From: Rhizobium leguminosarum bv. trifolii WSM1325
Lineage (GTDB): Bacteria; Pseudomonadota; Alphaproteobacteria; Rhizobiales; Rhizobiaceae
Length of the DNA stretch: 64,000 bases
Direction: 5' to 3'
NCBI GenBank assembly: GCA_000023185.1
Contig: CP001622.1
Location: forward strand, 3,653,501-3,717,500
Shown here: piece after piece, positions 1-9,111 of the stretch
Numbering within the stretch: position 1 is the first letter of the stretch
How the letters are laid out: every line of letters begins with the position of its first letter
Notes under the pieces: model-generated
The model's input: the letters and a program-made list of their open reading frames with translations, nothing else
Told to the model about the DNA's origin: nothing
Databases searched by the model: none
Program-made: the position numbers and the translations under genes

Positions 1-3000
1 AGCAGCGCCCCGATGATGACGTCGCGGCCTGTCTTCAGCCCGCCGTCCACCTGCAGGGCGACGCGCGAACGCAGCCCGTTCAGCACCAGCGTCTGCTGAG
101 TCTCGGCAAGGCCGATTTCCCAAGGGCTGCCGGCATGTTTGAGCGACGTCAGCGGCGACGCACCCGTACCGCCGTCGAAGCCGGCGACCGTGATATGGTC
201 GGCGCGCGCCTTGGCGACGCCGGCGGCGACCGTGCCGACGCCGACTTCCGAGACCAGCTTGACCGAGACATCCGCGGTCGGGTTGACGTTCTTCAGATCG
301 TAGATCAGCTGCGCCAGATCTTCGATCGAATAGATGTCGTGATGCGGCGGCGGCGAAATGAGGCCGACACCAGGTGTCGAATGGCGGGTCTTGGCAACCG
401 TCGCGTCAACCTTGTGACCCGGCAGCTGGCCGCCTTCACCAGGCTTGGCGCCTTGCGCGACCTTGATCTGCAGCACGTCGGCATTGACGAGATATTCGGT
501 GGTGACGCCGAAGCGGCCCGAGGCGATCTGCTTGATCGCCGAACGTTCCGGGTTCATCGAACCATCGGCCAGCGGCATATAGCGGTCGGATTCCTCGCCG
601 CCCTCACCGGTGTTCGACTTGCCGCCGATCCGGTTCATGGCGATCGCCAGGGTCGTATGCGCCTCCCTGGAAATCGAGCCGAAGGACATCGCCCCCGTCG
701 AGAAACGCTTGACGATATCGACCGCCGGCTCGACCTCGTCGATCGATACTGGTGTGCGGCCGAGTGCCTCGGCGCTCTTCATCTTGAAGAGCCCGCGGAT
801 CGTGTTCATGCGCAGCGCCGAGTTGTTCACCATCTCGGCGAATTCCTGGTAACGGTCCTCGGCATTGCCGCGCACGGCATGCTGAAGGGCGGCGACCGCA
901 TCGGGCGTCCAGGCATGGCTTTCGCCGCGCATGCGATAGGCATACTCGCCGCCGATATCGAGCGTCGTCGCCAGGATCGGGTCGGCGCCGAAGGCCGCGG
1001 TGTGGCGGGCGACGGTCTCAGCGGCGATTGCCTCGAGGCCAACGCCTTCGATCATGGTCGCGGTTCCGAAGAAATACTTGTCGATGAACTCCGACTGCAG
1101 GCCGATCGCATCGAAGATCTGTGCGCCGCAATAGGACTGATAGGTCGAGATACCCATCTTCGACATTACCTTGAGGATGCCTTTGCCGACCGCCTTGATG
1201 TAGCGGTAGACGATTTCGGTGGCATCCACTTCCTTCGGGAATTCGCCCTTGGCATGCATGTCGAGCAGCGTGTCGAAGGCGAGATACGGGTTGATCGCCT
1301 CGGCGCCGTAGCCGGCGAGTAGGCAGAAATGATGGACCTCGCGCGGTTCGCCGGTCTCGACGACGAGACCGACCGAGGTACGAAGCCCCTTGCGGATCAG
1401 GTGGTGATGCACGGCAGCTGTAGCGAGCAATGCGGGAATCGCGATCCGGTCCGGCCCGATCTGGCGGTCGGAGAGCACGATGATGTTATAGCCGCCCTTG
1501 ACGGCCGCTTCCGCGCGCTCGCAGAGCCGGTCGAGCATCTCGGGCATACCTTCGGCGCCGCGCTCGATATCATAGGTGAAATCGAGCGTCTTGGTGTCGA
1601 AACGGTCTTCCGTATGGCCGATCGAGCGGATCTTTTCGAGATCGCCATTGGTCAGGATCGGCTGGCGCACTTCGAGCCGCTTGGCGTTGGCCGCGCCCTC
1701 ATGGTCGAGAATGTTCGGCCGCGGCCCGATGAAGGAAACCAGGCTCATCACCAGTTCCTCGCGGATCGGGTCGATCGGCGGGTTGGTGACCTGCGCGAAG
1801 TTCTGCTTGAAATAGGTGTAGAGCAGCTTCGACTTTTCCGACATGGCCGAGATCGGCGTATCCGTGCCCATCGAACCGATCGCCTCCTGGCCCGTCGTCG
1901 CCATCGGCGACATCAGGATGCGGGTATCCTCGAGCGTGTAGCCGAAGGCCTGCTGGCGGTCGAGCAGCGACACGTCGCGGCGCAGCGCCCGCGGTTCCAC
2001 CGGCTTCAAGTCTTCGAGGATGAGCTGCGTGCGGTTGAGCCAGCTGCGATAGGGATGGGCCGTCGCCAGTTGCGACTTCACCTCGTCGTCTGAGATGATA
2101 CGGCCTTCTTCCATGTCGATCAGCAGCATCTTGCCCGGCTGCAGGCGCCACTTCTGGATGATGATCTCTTCCGGAACCGGCAGCACGCCGGCTTCGGACG
2201 CCATGATGACGCGATCGTCATTGGTGACGAGGTAGCGCGCCGGCCGCAGTCCGTTGCGGTCGAGCGTCGCGCCGATCTGCTTGCCGTCGGTGAAGGCGAC
2301 CGCGGCCGGCCCGTCCCACGGCTCCATCAGCGCCGCATGATATTCGTAGAAAGCCTTGCGTTCGGTGGCCATCGACTGGTTGCCGGCCCAGGCTTCCGGG
2401 ATCAGCATCATTACCGCATGCGCCATCGAATAACCGCCGCGCACCAGGAATTCGAGCGCATTGTCGAAGCAGGCCGTGTCCGACTGTCCCTCGTAGGAGA
2501 TCGGCCAGAGCTTGGAGATGTCCTCGCCAAACAGCGGCGAGGAGACCGACGCCTGGCGCGCCGCCATCCAGTTGACGTTGCCGCGCAGCGTGTTGATCTC
2601 GCCGTTATGGGCAACCATGCGGTAGGGATGTGCGAGCTTCCACGACGGGAAGGTGTTGGTCGAGAAGCGCTGATGCACCAGAGCGACCGCGCTTTCGAAA
2701 CGCGGATCCGACAGGTCCTTGTAATAGACGCCGACCTGATAGGCCAGGAACATGCCCTTGTAGACCACCGTCGCCGACGACAGCGACACCGGATAGAAAT
2801 TGCTCTCCTCGCCGTCGAACTCGTCATAGATGCGGTTGGAGATTACCTTGCGCAGCGTGAACAGCCGGCGCTCGAACTCGTCGTTGTTTTCGGCATCCTC
2901 GCCGGCGCCGATGAAGACCTGCACATGATGCGGCTCGGTTGCGGCAATGGCCGGCGCCTTGGAGAGCGAGGAATTGTCGACCGGCACGTCGCGGAAGCCG

Positions 3001-3452
3001 ATGAAGACCTGACCTTCCTCGGTGATGACGTCCTTGATCACCTTCTTGAAGTGCTCGATCTGCTTTTCATCGCGCGGCATGAAGATATGGCCGACACCAT
3101 ATTCGCCGACCGGCGGCAGGGTGATGCCCTGCTCGGCCATCTCCTCGCGGAAGAAACGGTCGGGGATCTGCACCAGGATGCCGGCCCCGTCACCCATCAG
3201 CGGATCGGCGCCGACGGCGCCGCGATGCGTCAGGTTCTCGAGGATGAACAGGCCATCCTTGACGATCTGGTGCGACTTCTGGCCCTTCATATGGGCGACG
3301 AAGCCGACGCCGCAGGCATCATGTTCGTTGCGCGGATCGTAGAGGCCCTGCTTCTTCGGCAGGCCGGAGGCGGATTTGGACATATTGGCCGTCGCGCGCA
3401 GATTAGCAGCAGCAAACCGGTCAACTTCCATGGATGGCGTCTTCGTCATCAT
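1..3452 (-). CDS. gltB: Glutamate synthase (NADPH) large subunit, 3' end beyond window
   Basis: GltB makes glutamate from glutamine and 2-oxoglutarate, the main route of ammonia assimilation with glutamine synthetase. Reading the minus strand from 3452 gives about 1150 residues of an uninterrupted frame, of roughly 1550 usual. The class II glutaminase domain begins at Cys47 (context [10 protein letters not shown]), so about 46 residues should be removed to expose the nucleophilic cysteine. The central domain follows, then the start of the FMN/synthase domain (context [13 protein letters not shown], then [17 protein letters not shown]). The 3Fe-4S cysteines would lie past the edge and cannot be checked. 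Two ATGs stand in tandem (3452 and 3449) behind a strong AGGAGG; either could be used. gltD is not in view. Confidence 0.97.
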   Translation of the reverse strand, partial: MMTKTPSMEVDRFAAANLRATANMSKSASGLPKKQGLYDPRNEHDACGVGFVAHMKGQKSHQIVKDGLFILENLTHRGAVGADPLMGDGAGILVQIPDRFFREEMAEQGITLPPVGEYGVGHIFMPRDEKQIEHFKKVIKDVITEEGQVFIGFRDVPVDNSSLSKAPAIAATEPHHVQVFIGAGEDAENNDEFERRLFTLRKVISNRIYDEFDGEESNFYPVSLSSATVVYKGMFLAYQVGVYYKDLSDPRFESAVALVHQRFSTNTFPSWKLAHPYRMVAHNGEINTLRGNVNWMAARQASVSSPLFGEDISKLWPISYEGQSDTACFDNALEFLVRGGYSMAHAVMMLIPEAWAGNQSMATERKAFYEYHAALMEPWDGPAAVAFTDGKQIGATLDRNGLRPARYLVTNDDRVIMASEAGVLPVPEEIIIQKWRLQPGKMLLIDMEEGRIISDDEVKSQLATAHPYRSWLNRTQLILEDLKPVEPRALRRDVSLLDRQQAFGYTLEDTRILMSPMATTGQEAIGSMGTDTPISAMSEKSKLLYTYFKQNFAQVTNPPIDPIREELVMSLVSFIGPRPNILDHEGAANAKRLEVRQPILTNGDLEKIRSIGHTEDRFDTKTLDFTYDIERGAEGMPEMLDRLCERAEAAVKGGYNIIVLSDRQIGPDRIAIPALLATAAVHHHLIRKGLRTSVGLVVETGEPREVHHFCLLAGYGAEAINPYLAFDTLLDMHAKGEFPKEVDATEIVYRYIKAVGKGILKVMSKMGISTYQSYCGAQIFDAIGLQSEFIDKYFFGTATMIEGVGLEAIAAETVARHTAAFGADPILATTLDIGGEYAYRMRGESHAWTPDAVAALQHAVRGNAEDRYQEFAEMVNNSALRMNTIRGLFKMKSAEALGRTPVSIDEVEPAVDIVKRFSTGAMSFGSISREAHTTLAIAMNRIGGKSNTGEGGEESDRYMPLADGSMNPERSAIKQIASGRFGVTTEYLVNADVLQIKVAQGAKPGEGGQLPGHKVDATVAKTRHSTPGVGLISPPPHHDIYSIEDLAQLIYDLKNVNPTADVSVKLVSEVGVGTVAAGVAKARADHITVAGFDGGTGASPLTSLKHAGSPWEIGLAETQQTLVLNGLRSRVALQVDGGLKTGRDVIIGAL

Positions 3453-3991
3453 CTTTCCTCCTGTCGAAGCCCGCGGAGCCGCGGGCGGCTTTTCGTCCAG
3501 CGCCGCAACCCGAAGATAGGTTCGGCGCATGACAGCGCTGTTGCATTGTGAAGATCGGCCGCAGACATCTGCTTTGAAGGAAAGCAAACCGTCGCGTTCC
3601 GCGCCTGCCATTCGCCTCCGCGCGCCGCCCCTTGAGGCTTGACGCTCGGAAGAACTATAGCGTGAAAGCCGGTCTGTTCCAGGGCTTTCGGCGTCTCTTC
3701 GGTCACAAAGGCCAAAATAGGACAGCAACACTGTCCTAATTCATCAGTTCTATGCCAGAAAGCATTCGGCTCTGCAAGAGCGCTCCGTTAAAAAACGTCA
3801 ATTTGCGACGGAAGATTGCCTGGGTAGCGGCGATCGCGCAATAAAATTACGCGGAGACGTATTATTTTGTTTATTGATTGCGTAGTTCAATTTCCGTGAT
3901 GTGTCGCGGGCGACAACCTTGATCCTGTGAAGCTTTGGCGTAATGTCCGCTGCGGACTTTGCCAACCCCTTCCTTTCCAACGGTTTCCCCC
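3453..3991. other. Intergenic region between divergent gltB and threonine aldolase
   Basis: This 539-base divergent spacer becomes AT-rich from about 3715 to 3900, unlike the flanking genes, as expected of a regulatory region serving gltB to the left and the aldolase gene to the right. A minus-strand open frame of about 88 codons abuts the gltB start, but its composition is not convincing and I do not call it. I could not assign specific promoters or an NtrC/Lrp-type site. Confidence 0.5.
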
Positions 3992-5044
3992 ATGTTCTTT
4001 GCTTCCGATAATTGGGCCGGCGCCCACAAATCCATTGCCGAACGTCTGCTGACGGAATCGACCGGCTTTGCCGCCGCCTATGGCGCCGGCGATCTCGACA
4101 GGAAGGTCGAGGCCCGTTTTTCCGAGATCTTCGAGCGCGAGGTTTCGGTTTTCTTCGTCGCCACCGGCACGGCCGCCAACTCCCTGTCGCTGGCAAGCGT
4201 CCAGCGGCCCGGCGGCATCACCTTCTGCCATTCGGAGGCCCATGTGATCGAGGATGAATGCGGCGCGCCGGAATTTTTCTCCGGCGCTGCCCGTCTCGTT
4301 GCCATTGACGGCGAAGCCGGCAAGATCGATCCGGCGAAGCTTTCGGCGAAGATCGCAAGCTTTCCCGAAGACGCCGTCCATCATGGCCGCGCCAGCGCGG
4401 TGACCATCACCCAGGCGACTGAGATCGGCACCGTCTATTCCTTGCCGGAGATCGGCGAGATCGCCGCCATATCAAGGAAGCGCAATCTGCCGCTCCACAT
4501 GGATGGTGCCCGCTTTGCCAACGCCCTGGTCGCACTCGGCGCCACCCCGGCCGAAATGACCTGGAAGCGCGGCGTCGACATGCTGTCCTTCGGCGGCACC
4601 AAGAACGGCTGCTGGTGTGCCGAAGCGATCGTCTTCTTCAATCCGGATCGAGCCCGGGAAATGCCCTTCATCCGCAAACGCGCTGCCCAGCTCTTCTCCA
4701 AGTCGCGTTTCATCGCCGCCCAGTTCGATGCCTATTTCGAAGATGGCCTCTGGCTCGATCTCGCCCGCCATTCGAACGGCATGGCCGACCGGCTGCGCGC
4801 CGGCATCGGCACGAGCAACTCCGCCCGCCTCGCCTGGCCGACCGCATCCAACGAAGTCTTTGCCGTCGTCAGCAAGAGTGCCGTGAAAATTGCGGAGGAA
4901 AAGGGCGCGAAGTTTTACGAATGGCCGGTCCCGGCGGCAACGCCCGAGCTCGTTTCCGAAAGCGAAACCCTGATCCGCCTCGTCACCAGCTTCGCGACCA
5001 CCGAAGCGGATGTCGATGGCTTCTTGAAGTGCCTGGCCGCCTGA
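3992..5044 (+). CDS. Low-specificity L-threonine aldolase
   Basis: A 350-residue PLP enzyme of fold type I, beta-eliminating lyase/threonine aldolase family, cleaving L-threonine or allo-threonine to glycine and acetaldehyde. The PLP lysine is Lys204 in SFGGTKNGCWCAEA, preceded by the cofactor-binding HMDGARFANAL; the N-terminal FFASDNWAGAHKSIAE is also typical. A TTG eleven codons upstream keeps the frame open, but the ATG at 3992 gives the family's usual N-terminus. The gene stands alone, ending 55 bases before the 3' end of the convergent lysR. Glycine produced here could feed one-carbon metabolism, alongside the sarcosine oxidase genes further along, which is inference. Often called ltaE or glyA-like. 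Confidence 0.9.
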   Translation: MFFASDNWAGAHKSIAERLLTESTGFAAAYGAGDLDRKVEARFSEIFEREVSVFFVATGTAANSLSLASVQRPGGITFCHSEAHVIEDECGAPEFFSGAARLVAIDGEAGKIDPAKLSAKIASFPEDAVHHGRASAVTITQATEIGTVYSLPEIGEIAAISRKRNLPLHMDGARFANALVALGATPAEMTWKRGVDMLSFGGTKNGCWCAEAIVFFNPDRAREMPFIRKRAAQLFSKSRFIAAQFDAYFEDGLWLDLARHSNGMADRLRAGIGTSNSARLAWPTASNEVFAVVSKSAVKIAEEKGAKFYEWPVPAATPELVSESETLIRLVTSFATTEADVDGFLKCLAA

Positions 5045-5099
5045 TCGCCTGCCGGAAAGGGCTGCCGGGCCGGCAGGCCTTTCGGTAACGGGCAAGGAT

Positions 5100-5954
5100 T
5101 CACGCCGACCGCAATCCCCTCACCTTTTGCAGAATATCCTCGGACAGTGCCGAGACCAGTGCCTGGTCCGCGCCCTTGCGCGGCACCAGCACGAATTCCA
5201 CATCCTCCAGCACCGGCAGTTTTCCCACCGCAATCTCCTTCAGACCGGACGGCGCCATGCTGCGCGGCTGCACCAGCACGCCCATCCCGGCCCGCGCCGC
5301 CGCCGTCAACCCGCTCAGGCTGCCGCAGGTACAGACGATCCGCCACGGCACCCCGTTTCGCCCGAGTGCTTCGAGCGCGATCACCCGTGTGACGCTCGGC
5401 GGCGGAAAGGCGATCAGCGGCAGGGGGCCGGAGGCAAGCACACGCTCGGGATCGCGCGCCAGCCAGACGAGTGGCTCGCGATAGACGAGTTTTCCGCGCG
5501 CATCGCCGAGCCGGCGCTTGGCAAGCACCAGATCGATCTCGCCATTGTCCTGCATCTCGTAAAGAACGCCGGACAGCGCCACCGTCAGTTCCAGGTCGAC
5601 CGAGGGGTGCGAACGAACGAAATCCTCCAGCACCGCCGGCAACTGGCTAGTGACGAAATCCTCCGACACGCCGAGCCGCAGACTGCCACGCAGGCTGTTA
5701 TTCTTAAACAGCGACTGCACCTGTCCCTCGATCGAAAGCATGGCGCGCGCATGCGACAGCAGCGCCTCGCCATCGCCGGTCAACATCACCTTATGGGTGT
5801 CGCGCGCCAGCAGCCTGCGCCCGAGTGCTGCCTCCAGCCGCTGGATGTGCTGACTGACCGTCGACTGCCCGAGGCCGAGCCTTTCTGCGGCGAGCGTGAA
5901 ACTGCCCATCTGCTCGACGGCGACGAAACTGCGCAATTGCGAAAGGTCTAACAT
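5100..5954 (-). CDS. LysR-family transcriptional regulator
   Basis: A 284-residue LysR-type regulator. The winged helix-turn-helix occupies residues 1-60 (LDLSQLRSFVAVEQMGSFTL, then RLGLGQSTVSQHIQRLEAAL), followed by a linker helix and a periplasmic-binding-like effector domain to the C-terminus. It is transcribed divergently from the YfeH-like transporter gene at 6048; a 9-base inverted repeat overlaps its own start codon. That arrangement suggests it regulates itself and the transporter, which is inference from gene order. The ligand cannot be read from the sequence. The start at 5954 gives the normal N-terminus. Confidence 0.92.
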   Translation of the reverse strand: MLDLSQLRSFVAVEQMGSFTLAAERLGLGQSTVSQHIQRLEAALGRRLLARDTHKVMLTGDGEALLSHARAMLSIEGQVQSLFKNNSLRGSLRLGVSEDFVTSQLPAVLEDFVRSHPSVDLELTVALSGVLYEMQDNGEIDLVLAKRRLGDARGKLVYREPLVWLARDPERVLASGPLPLIAFPPPSVTRVIALEALGRNGVPWRIVCTCGSLSGLTAAARAGMGVLVQPRSMAPSGLKEIAVGKLPVLEDVEFVLVPRKGADQALVSALSEDILQKVRGLRSA

Positions 5955-5998
5955 GATCCAGCTTCTCGATAACTGTTATTTCTTGCATCCTGGATCAT
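5953..5998. promoter_or_regulatory. Inverted repeat between lysR and transporter gene, candidate operator
   Basis: ATGATCCAG at 5953-5961 is perfectly inverted as CTGGATCAT at 5990-5998 with 28 bases between. One arm overlaps the lysR start codon. Half-sites that far apart could be bound by a LysR tetramer, but the spacing is wider than the classical T-N11-A box, so the role is a guess from position. Confidence 0.4.
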
Positions 5999-6047
5999 AA
6001 TGGACGACAGAACAATGACTGTTTTATCAAGCCGCGAGATCGTCATG

Positions 6048-7049
6048 CGCCGCTTTCTGCCCGATACATTCACCATCCTGCTCGTCTGCACCGTCATCCT
6101 CGCCTCGGTGTTGCCGGCGCGCGGCACATTCGCGGATCATTTCGGTATCGCCACCGATCTTGCCATCGCGCTGCTGTTCTTCCTGCATGGCGCCCGCCTG
6201 TCGCGCGACGTGGTCATCGCAGGCTTGCTGCACTGGCGCCTGCATATCGTCATCCTGCTGACGACCTTCGGCATCTTCCCGTTGCTCGGCATGGCACTCG
6301 GGCTGATCCCCGACACGATCCTGCCGCAACCACTCTATCTCGGCATCCTCTTCCTCTGCCTGCTGCCGTCGACGGTGCAGTCGTCGATCGCCTTTACGTC
6401 GATGGCCGGCGGCAACGTGCCTGCCGCCATCTGCTCGGCCTCGGCATCCAACATCTTCGGCATGTTCCTGACGCCACTGCTCGTCGGCCTGCTGTTTTCC
6501 GTCGGCGGCCATGGCGGCTTCTCCTTCGACGCATTGCAGCAGATCCTGCTGCAGCTGCTCGCCCCCTTCATCGTCGGCCAGATCTTGCAGCCCTGGATCG
6601 GCGACTGGATCCGCGCCAAGAAGAAGATCCTGATGCCTGTCGACCGCGGCTCGATCCTGATGGTCGTCTATCTCGCCTTCAGCACGGCGGTGGTCGAGGG
6701 CCTGTGGCACACCTTCTCGATTGCCGATATCGCAGTCGTCATCGTCGCCGACATGGTCCTGCTGGCGATTGTCCTGGTGCTGACGATGTTCGGCAGCCGC
6801 TGGCTGGGCTTCAACAAGGCCGACCAGATCACCATCACCTTCTGCGGCTCGAAGAAGAGCCTCGCAAGCGGCGTGCCGATGGCGAACGTCATCTTCGCCG
6901 GCCAGTCGATCGGCGCGATCGTGCTGCCGCTGATGCTGTTCCACCAGATCCAGCTGATGGTCTGCGCCGTCATCGCCCAGAAATACGCCGCCGCCGCGGC
7001 CCGCCGTGCAACGGACAAGGAAATCGACGAGGCAACCAGCCCGGCATGA
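6048..7049 (+). CDS. SBF-like (YfeH family) bile acid:sodium symporter-type transporter
   Basis: An inner-membrane protein of 333 residues with about ten hydrophobic segments. It matches the YfeH / SBF-like branch of the bile acid:sodium symporter superfamily, visible in LPSTVQSSIAFTSMAGGNVP, ICSASASNIFG and ITFCGSKKSLASGVPMANVI. Substrate is unknown. The frame is open from an ATG at 6000, but that start would place the candidate operator right at the gene; the ATG at 6048 (MRRFLPDTFT) aligns with the short N-terminus I recall for E. coli YfeH and leaves a 93-base promoter region. Divergent from the LysR gene, which is its probable regulator. Confidence 0.88.
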   Translation, partial: RRFLPDTFTILLVCTVILASVLPARGTFADHFGIATDLAIALLFFLHGARLSRDVVIAGLLHWRLHIVILLTTFGIFPLLGMALGLIPDTILPQPLYLGILFLCLLPSTVQSSIAFTSMAGGNVPAAICSASASNIFGMFLTPLLVGLLFSVGGHGGFSFDALQQILLQLLAPFIVGQILQPWIGDWIRAKKKILMPVDRGSILMVVYLAFSTAVVEGLWHTFSIADIAVVIVADMVLLAIVLVLTMFGSRWLGFNKADQITITFCGSKKSLASGVPMANVIFAGQSIGAIVLPLMLFHQIQLMVCAVIAQKYAAAAARRATDKEIDEATSPA

Positions 7050-7150
7050 AGCATGTCGCGCAAAACTGTTCAGCGGTTTTGCGATAACGACATGCGTAAA
7101 TAAAATGCGAAAGCGCGAGAAGCGAATCTGAAAGATCGCGACGCGCTTTA
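7050..7150. repeat. Intergenic palindromic repeat, two modules
   Basis: First module: GCATGTCG at 7051-7058 inverted as CGACATGC at 7088-7095, with an inner GCGCAAAAC / GTTTTGCG pairing. Second module: AAAGCGCG near 7110 inverted as CGCGCTTT near 7142-7149. The pattern resembles the mosaic palindromic elements common between rhizobial genes. It follows directly on the transporter stop codon. Confidence 0.6.
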
Positions 7151-7163
7151 AGCCGAAATAGAA

Positions 7164-7195
7164 AACGGCGCCCCGATGGAGCGCCGTTCGTTTTA
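7164..7195. terminator. Bidirectional Rho-independent terminator
   Basis: AACGGCGC at 7164-7171 pairs with GCGCCGTT at 7181-7188 around a 9-base loop. CGTTTTAT follows on the plus strand and TTTTCTATTT on the minus strand, so it can serve both the transporter gene and the convergent heat-shock gene. Confidence 0.75.
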
Positions 7196-7211
7196 TCCGA
7201 TAAGGATCTGA

Positions 7212-7682
7212 TTAGCCGTTGATGATCTGCGCCTCGATGGCCTTCGGAGCCTCGACCGGTTCTGCAGCAATTGCGATCTTGCGGGGCTTCATGGCCTCGG
7301 GAATATTGCGCAGAAGGTCGATGTGAAGCAGGCCGTTCTTCAGCGAAGCGGCGGTCACCTCGACATGATCGGCAAGCTGGAAGCGGCGCTCGAAGGCGCG
7401 CTTGGCAATGCCGCGGTAGAGGAACTCGCCGCTTTCGGCAGGTTCCTCGTTCTTTTCACCCTTCACGGACAGCACAAGGGCATGGGCTTCGATCGAAAGT
7501 TCGGTCTCGTCGAAACCGGCAACGGCCATGGTGATGCGATAGGTGTTTTCACCGGTGCGCTCGATATTATAGGGCGGATAGGTCTGCGCCTGCTCCGGCT
7601 GGGCAAGGCTGTCGAGCATGGTGAAGAGCCGGTCGAAACCGACGGTCGAACGATAAAGGGGAGAGAAGTCTACGTGACGCAT
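7212..7682 (-). CDS. Small heat-shock protein, Hsp20/IbpA family
   Basis: A 156-residue cytoplasmic holdase of the alpha-crystallin family. The N-terminus MRHVDFSPLYRSTVGFDRLF is that of rhizobial IbpA-like class A proteins; the alpha-crystallin domain follows (YPPYNIERTGENTYRITMAV onwards, ending near LLHIDLLRNIPE) and the C-terminal I-x-I motif is present as KIAIAA. The start at 7682 is fixed by AGGAGG a few bases upstream. The frame stays open for 49 codons further upstream, but that stretch is the leader RNA, not protein. A sigma-32-type promoter and a ROSE-like hairpin lie upstream, so expression should be induced by heat at both transcription and translation. Confidence 0.95.
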   Translation of the reverse strand: MRHVDFSPLYRSTVGFDRLFTMLDSLAQPEQAQTYPPYNIERTGENTYRITMAVAGFDETELSIEAHALVLSVKGEKNEEPAESGEFLYRGIAKRAFERRFQLADHVEVTAASLKNGLLHIDLLRNIPEAMKPRKIAIAAEPVEAPKAIEAQIING

Positions 7683-7781
7683 GATGTCCTCCTGTGGAAG
7701 CGACGTGTTGCGATGAAATGCCCCTGAGACCCCATCTTTGGCGGCCTTGGGACGGTTGCGCAGGCCCTGTTCGGCACCCGC
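7683..7781 (-). ncRNA. ROSE-like RNA thermometer in hsp20 leader
   Basis: The last hairpin before the hsp20 start is formed by bases 7686-7704 of the minus strand, read as GUCGCUUCCACAGGAGGAC. GUC pairs with GAC and CUUC with GAGG (one U-G pair), leaving one G bulged and a short CACA loop, so the ribosome-binding AGGAGG is sequestered. A bulged G opposite the Shine-Dalgarno is the hallmark of ROSE elements, described upstream of rhizobial small heat-shock genes. The predicted leader of about 100 bases fits the class. Based on hand folding only. Confidence 0.55.
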
Positions 7782-7788
7782 AGAAAGG

Positions 7789-7817
7789 AGATGGTGATGG
7801 GATTCGAGGAGTTCAAG
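7789..7817 (-). promoter_or_regulatory. Candidate sigma-32 (RpoH) promoter of hsp20
   Basis: On the minus strand CTTGAA (7817-7812) is followed after 17 bases by CCATCT (7794-7789), close to the alphaproteobacterial RpoH pattern CTTGAA-N16/17-CCATnT. It would start transcription near 7781, about 100 bases before the hsp20 start codon. Confidence 0.55.
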
Positions 7818-8088
7818 ACCTTTTTGCAATCGCCTTGATCGGCCCGTGAACCCCGCATGAACGACAGGTTCGGAGCACGTTCAGGCGCATTCACTTAGGA
7901 ATTTAGGCGTCGGGTGAAATCTGGTCCCGATGGCTGAAGTGCATCGTCCCTTCTTCTTCAGCCTCAACTTCGGCCGGCCGCGAGCACCCTCATGCTCCTG
8001 CCGGCCCTTTTCCCCCACCGCTTTCCAAGCCGGATGCCATGCGCTATCCCTGATGCGAAGCAGTCAGCAGCGGCGCATTGGCAAAGTC

Positions 8089-9063
8089 ATGGATCAGGTT
8101 CTCTATTCGACGCCCGATAATCCCGCCCCGGAAAACCGCACGGAAGGGTTCTTCGAAACCCATGACGGCCAGCAGCTGCGATACGCCGTCTTCCGCTCGA
8201 GCGGCCAGATTGCCAAGGGCACCGTCGTCATCCTGCACGGCCGAAACGAATATATCGAGAAATATTTCGAGACGATCCGCGATCTGACGGCCAAAGGACT
8301 CTGGGTCGCGACCTTCGATATGCGCGGCCAGGGCGGCTCGCCCCGGCTCCTGAAGAGCCGCAACCATGGCCACATCCGCCGCTTTGCCGATTACGAGCGT
8401 GATCTCGACACCTTCCTCGAAAAGGTGGTGCTTCCGGATACCCGCCTGCCCTTCTATCTGCTCGCGCATTCCACAGGCGGCCTGATCGCGCTGTCGGCTG
8501 CGCCCTATCTCACCACCCGTATCGATCGCATGGTGCTGTCGGCGCCCTTCATCGGCCTGACCGGCCAGTCGGCCTCGCCGCGTGTCATCCGCGCTCTGGC
8601 CGGCACGCTGGCTGCCGTCGGCCTCGGCTTCCTGCCGCTGACCTCGAAACCGAAGGAGCCGAACTTCAGCGACAACCCGCTGACCTCGGACGAACACCGC
8701 TTCGAGCGCAATGTCGCAATGATGAAGGCTCATCCGGAATTGACGCTCGGGCCGCCGACGGCCCGCTGGCTGATCGAGGCTTTCCGCACGATGGACCGGG
8801 TCACCTCCCCCTATCATCTCTTCTCGATCACCATCCCGACCATCGTCATCGCGCCGACGCGCGACGGGGTCGTGCCCTACACGGCGCAGGAGCGGCTTTC
8901 ACGTTATTTCCGCGCCGGCCAACTGGTGCCGATCAACGGCGCCCGGCACGAGATCTTCCAGGAACGGGATATCTACCGTGCCGCCGCCCTTGCCGCCTTC
9001 CACGCATTCATTCCCGGCAGCGATGCCGAAGAAAACCAGGACGTCGCCGCCCTCGGCACGTGA
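8089..9063 (+). CDS. Alpha/beta hydrolase, lysophospholipase / monoacylglycerol lipase type
   Basis: A 324-residue serine hydrolase of the Hydrolase_4 (serine aminopeptidase S33) group, annotated in rhizobia as lysophospholipase PldB. The oxyanion-hole HGRNEY lies in VVILHGRNEYIEKYF, the nucleophile elbow reads AHSTGG, the acid is probably the Asp of APTRDGVVPY, and the histidine that of NGARHEIFQE. No signal peptide, so probably cytoplasmic or membrane-associated. The frame is open from 7930, but the upstream 53 residues are Pro/Ser/Cys-rich and untypical; the ATG at 8089 gives the family's N-terminus. Stands between two minus-strand genes; no operon partner. True substrate uncertain. Confidence 0.85.
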   Translation: MDQVLYSTPDNPAPENRTEGFFETHDGQQLRYAVFRSSGQIAKGTVVILHGRNEYIEKYFETIRDLTAKGLWVATFDMRGQGGSPRLLKSRNHGHIRRFADYERDLDTFLEKVVLPDTRLPFYLLAHSTGGLIALSAAPYLTTRIDRMVLSAPFIGLTGQSASPRVIRALAGTLAAVGLGFLPLTSKPKEPNFSDNPLTSDEHRFERNVAMMKAHPELTLGPPTARWLIEAFRTMDRVTSPYHLFSITIPTIVIAPTRDGVVPYTAQERLSRYFRAGQLVPINGARHEIFQERDIYRAAALAAFHAFIPGSDAEENQDVAALGT

Positions 9064-9111
9064 GCCGGATCGGCTTTGCCGACCGGGGGATCAGCGCTGC
9101 TGACCCTGGGA

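Noticed and set aside
3449..3715. An 88-codon open frame just upstream of gltB on the same strand
   Set aside because: It runs into the gltB leader, lacks a ribosome site, and its residue composition does not look like a protein.
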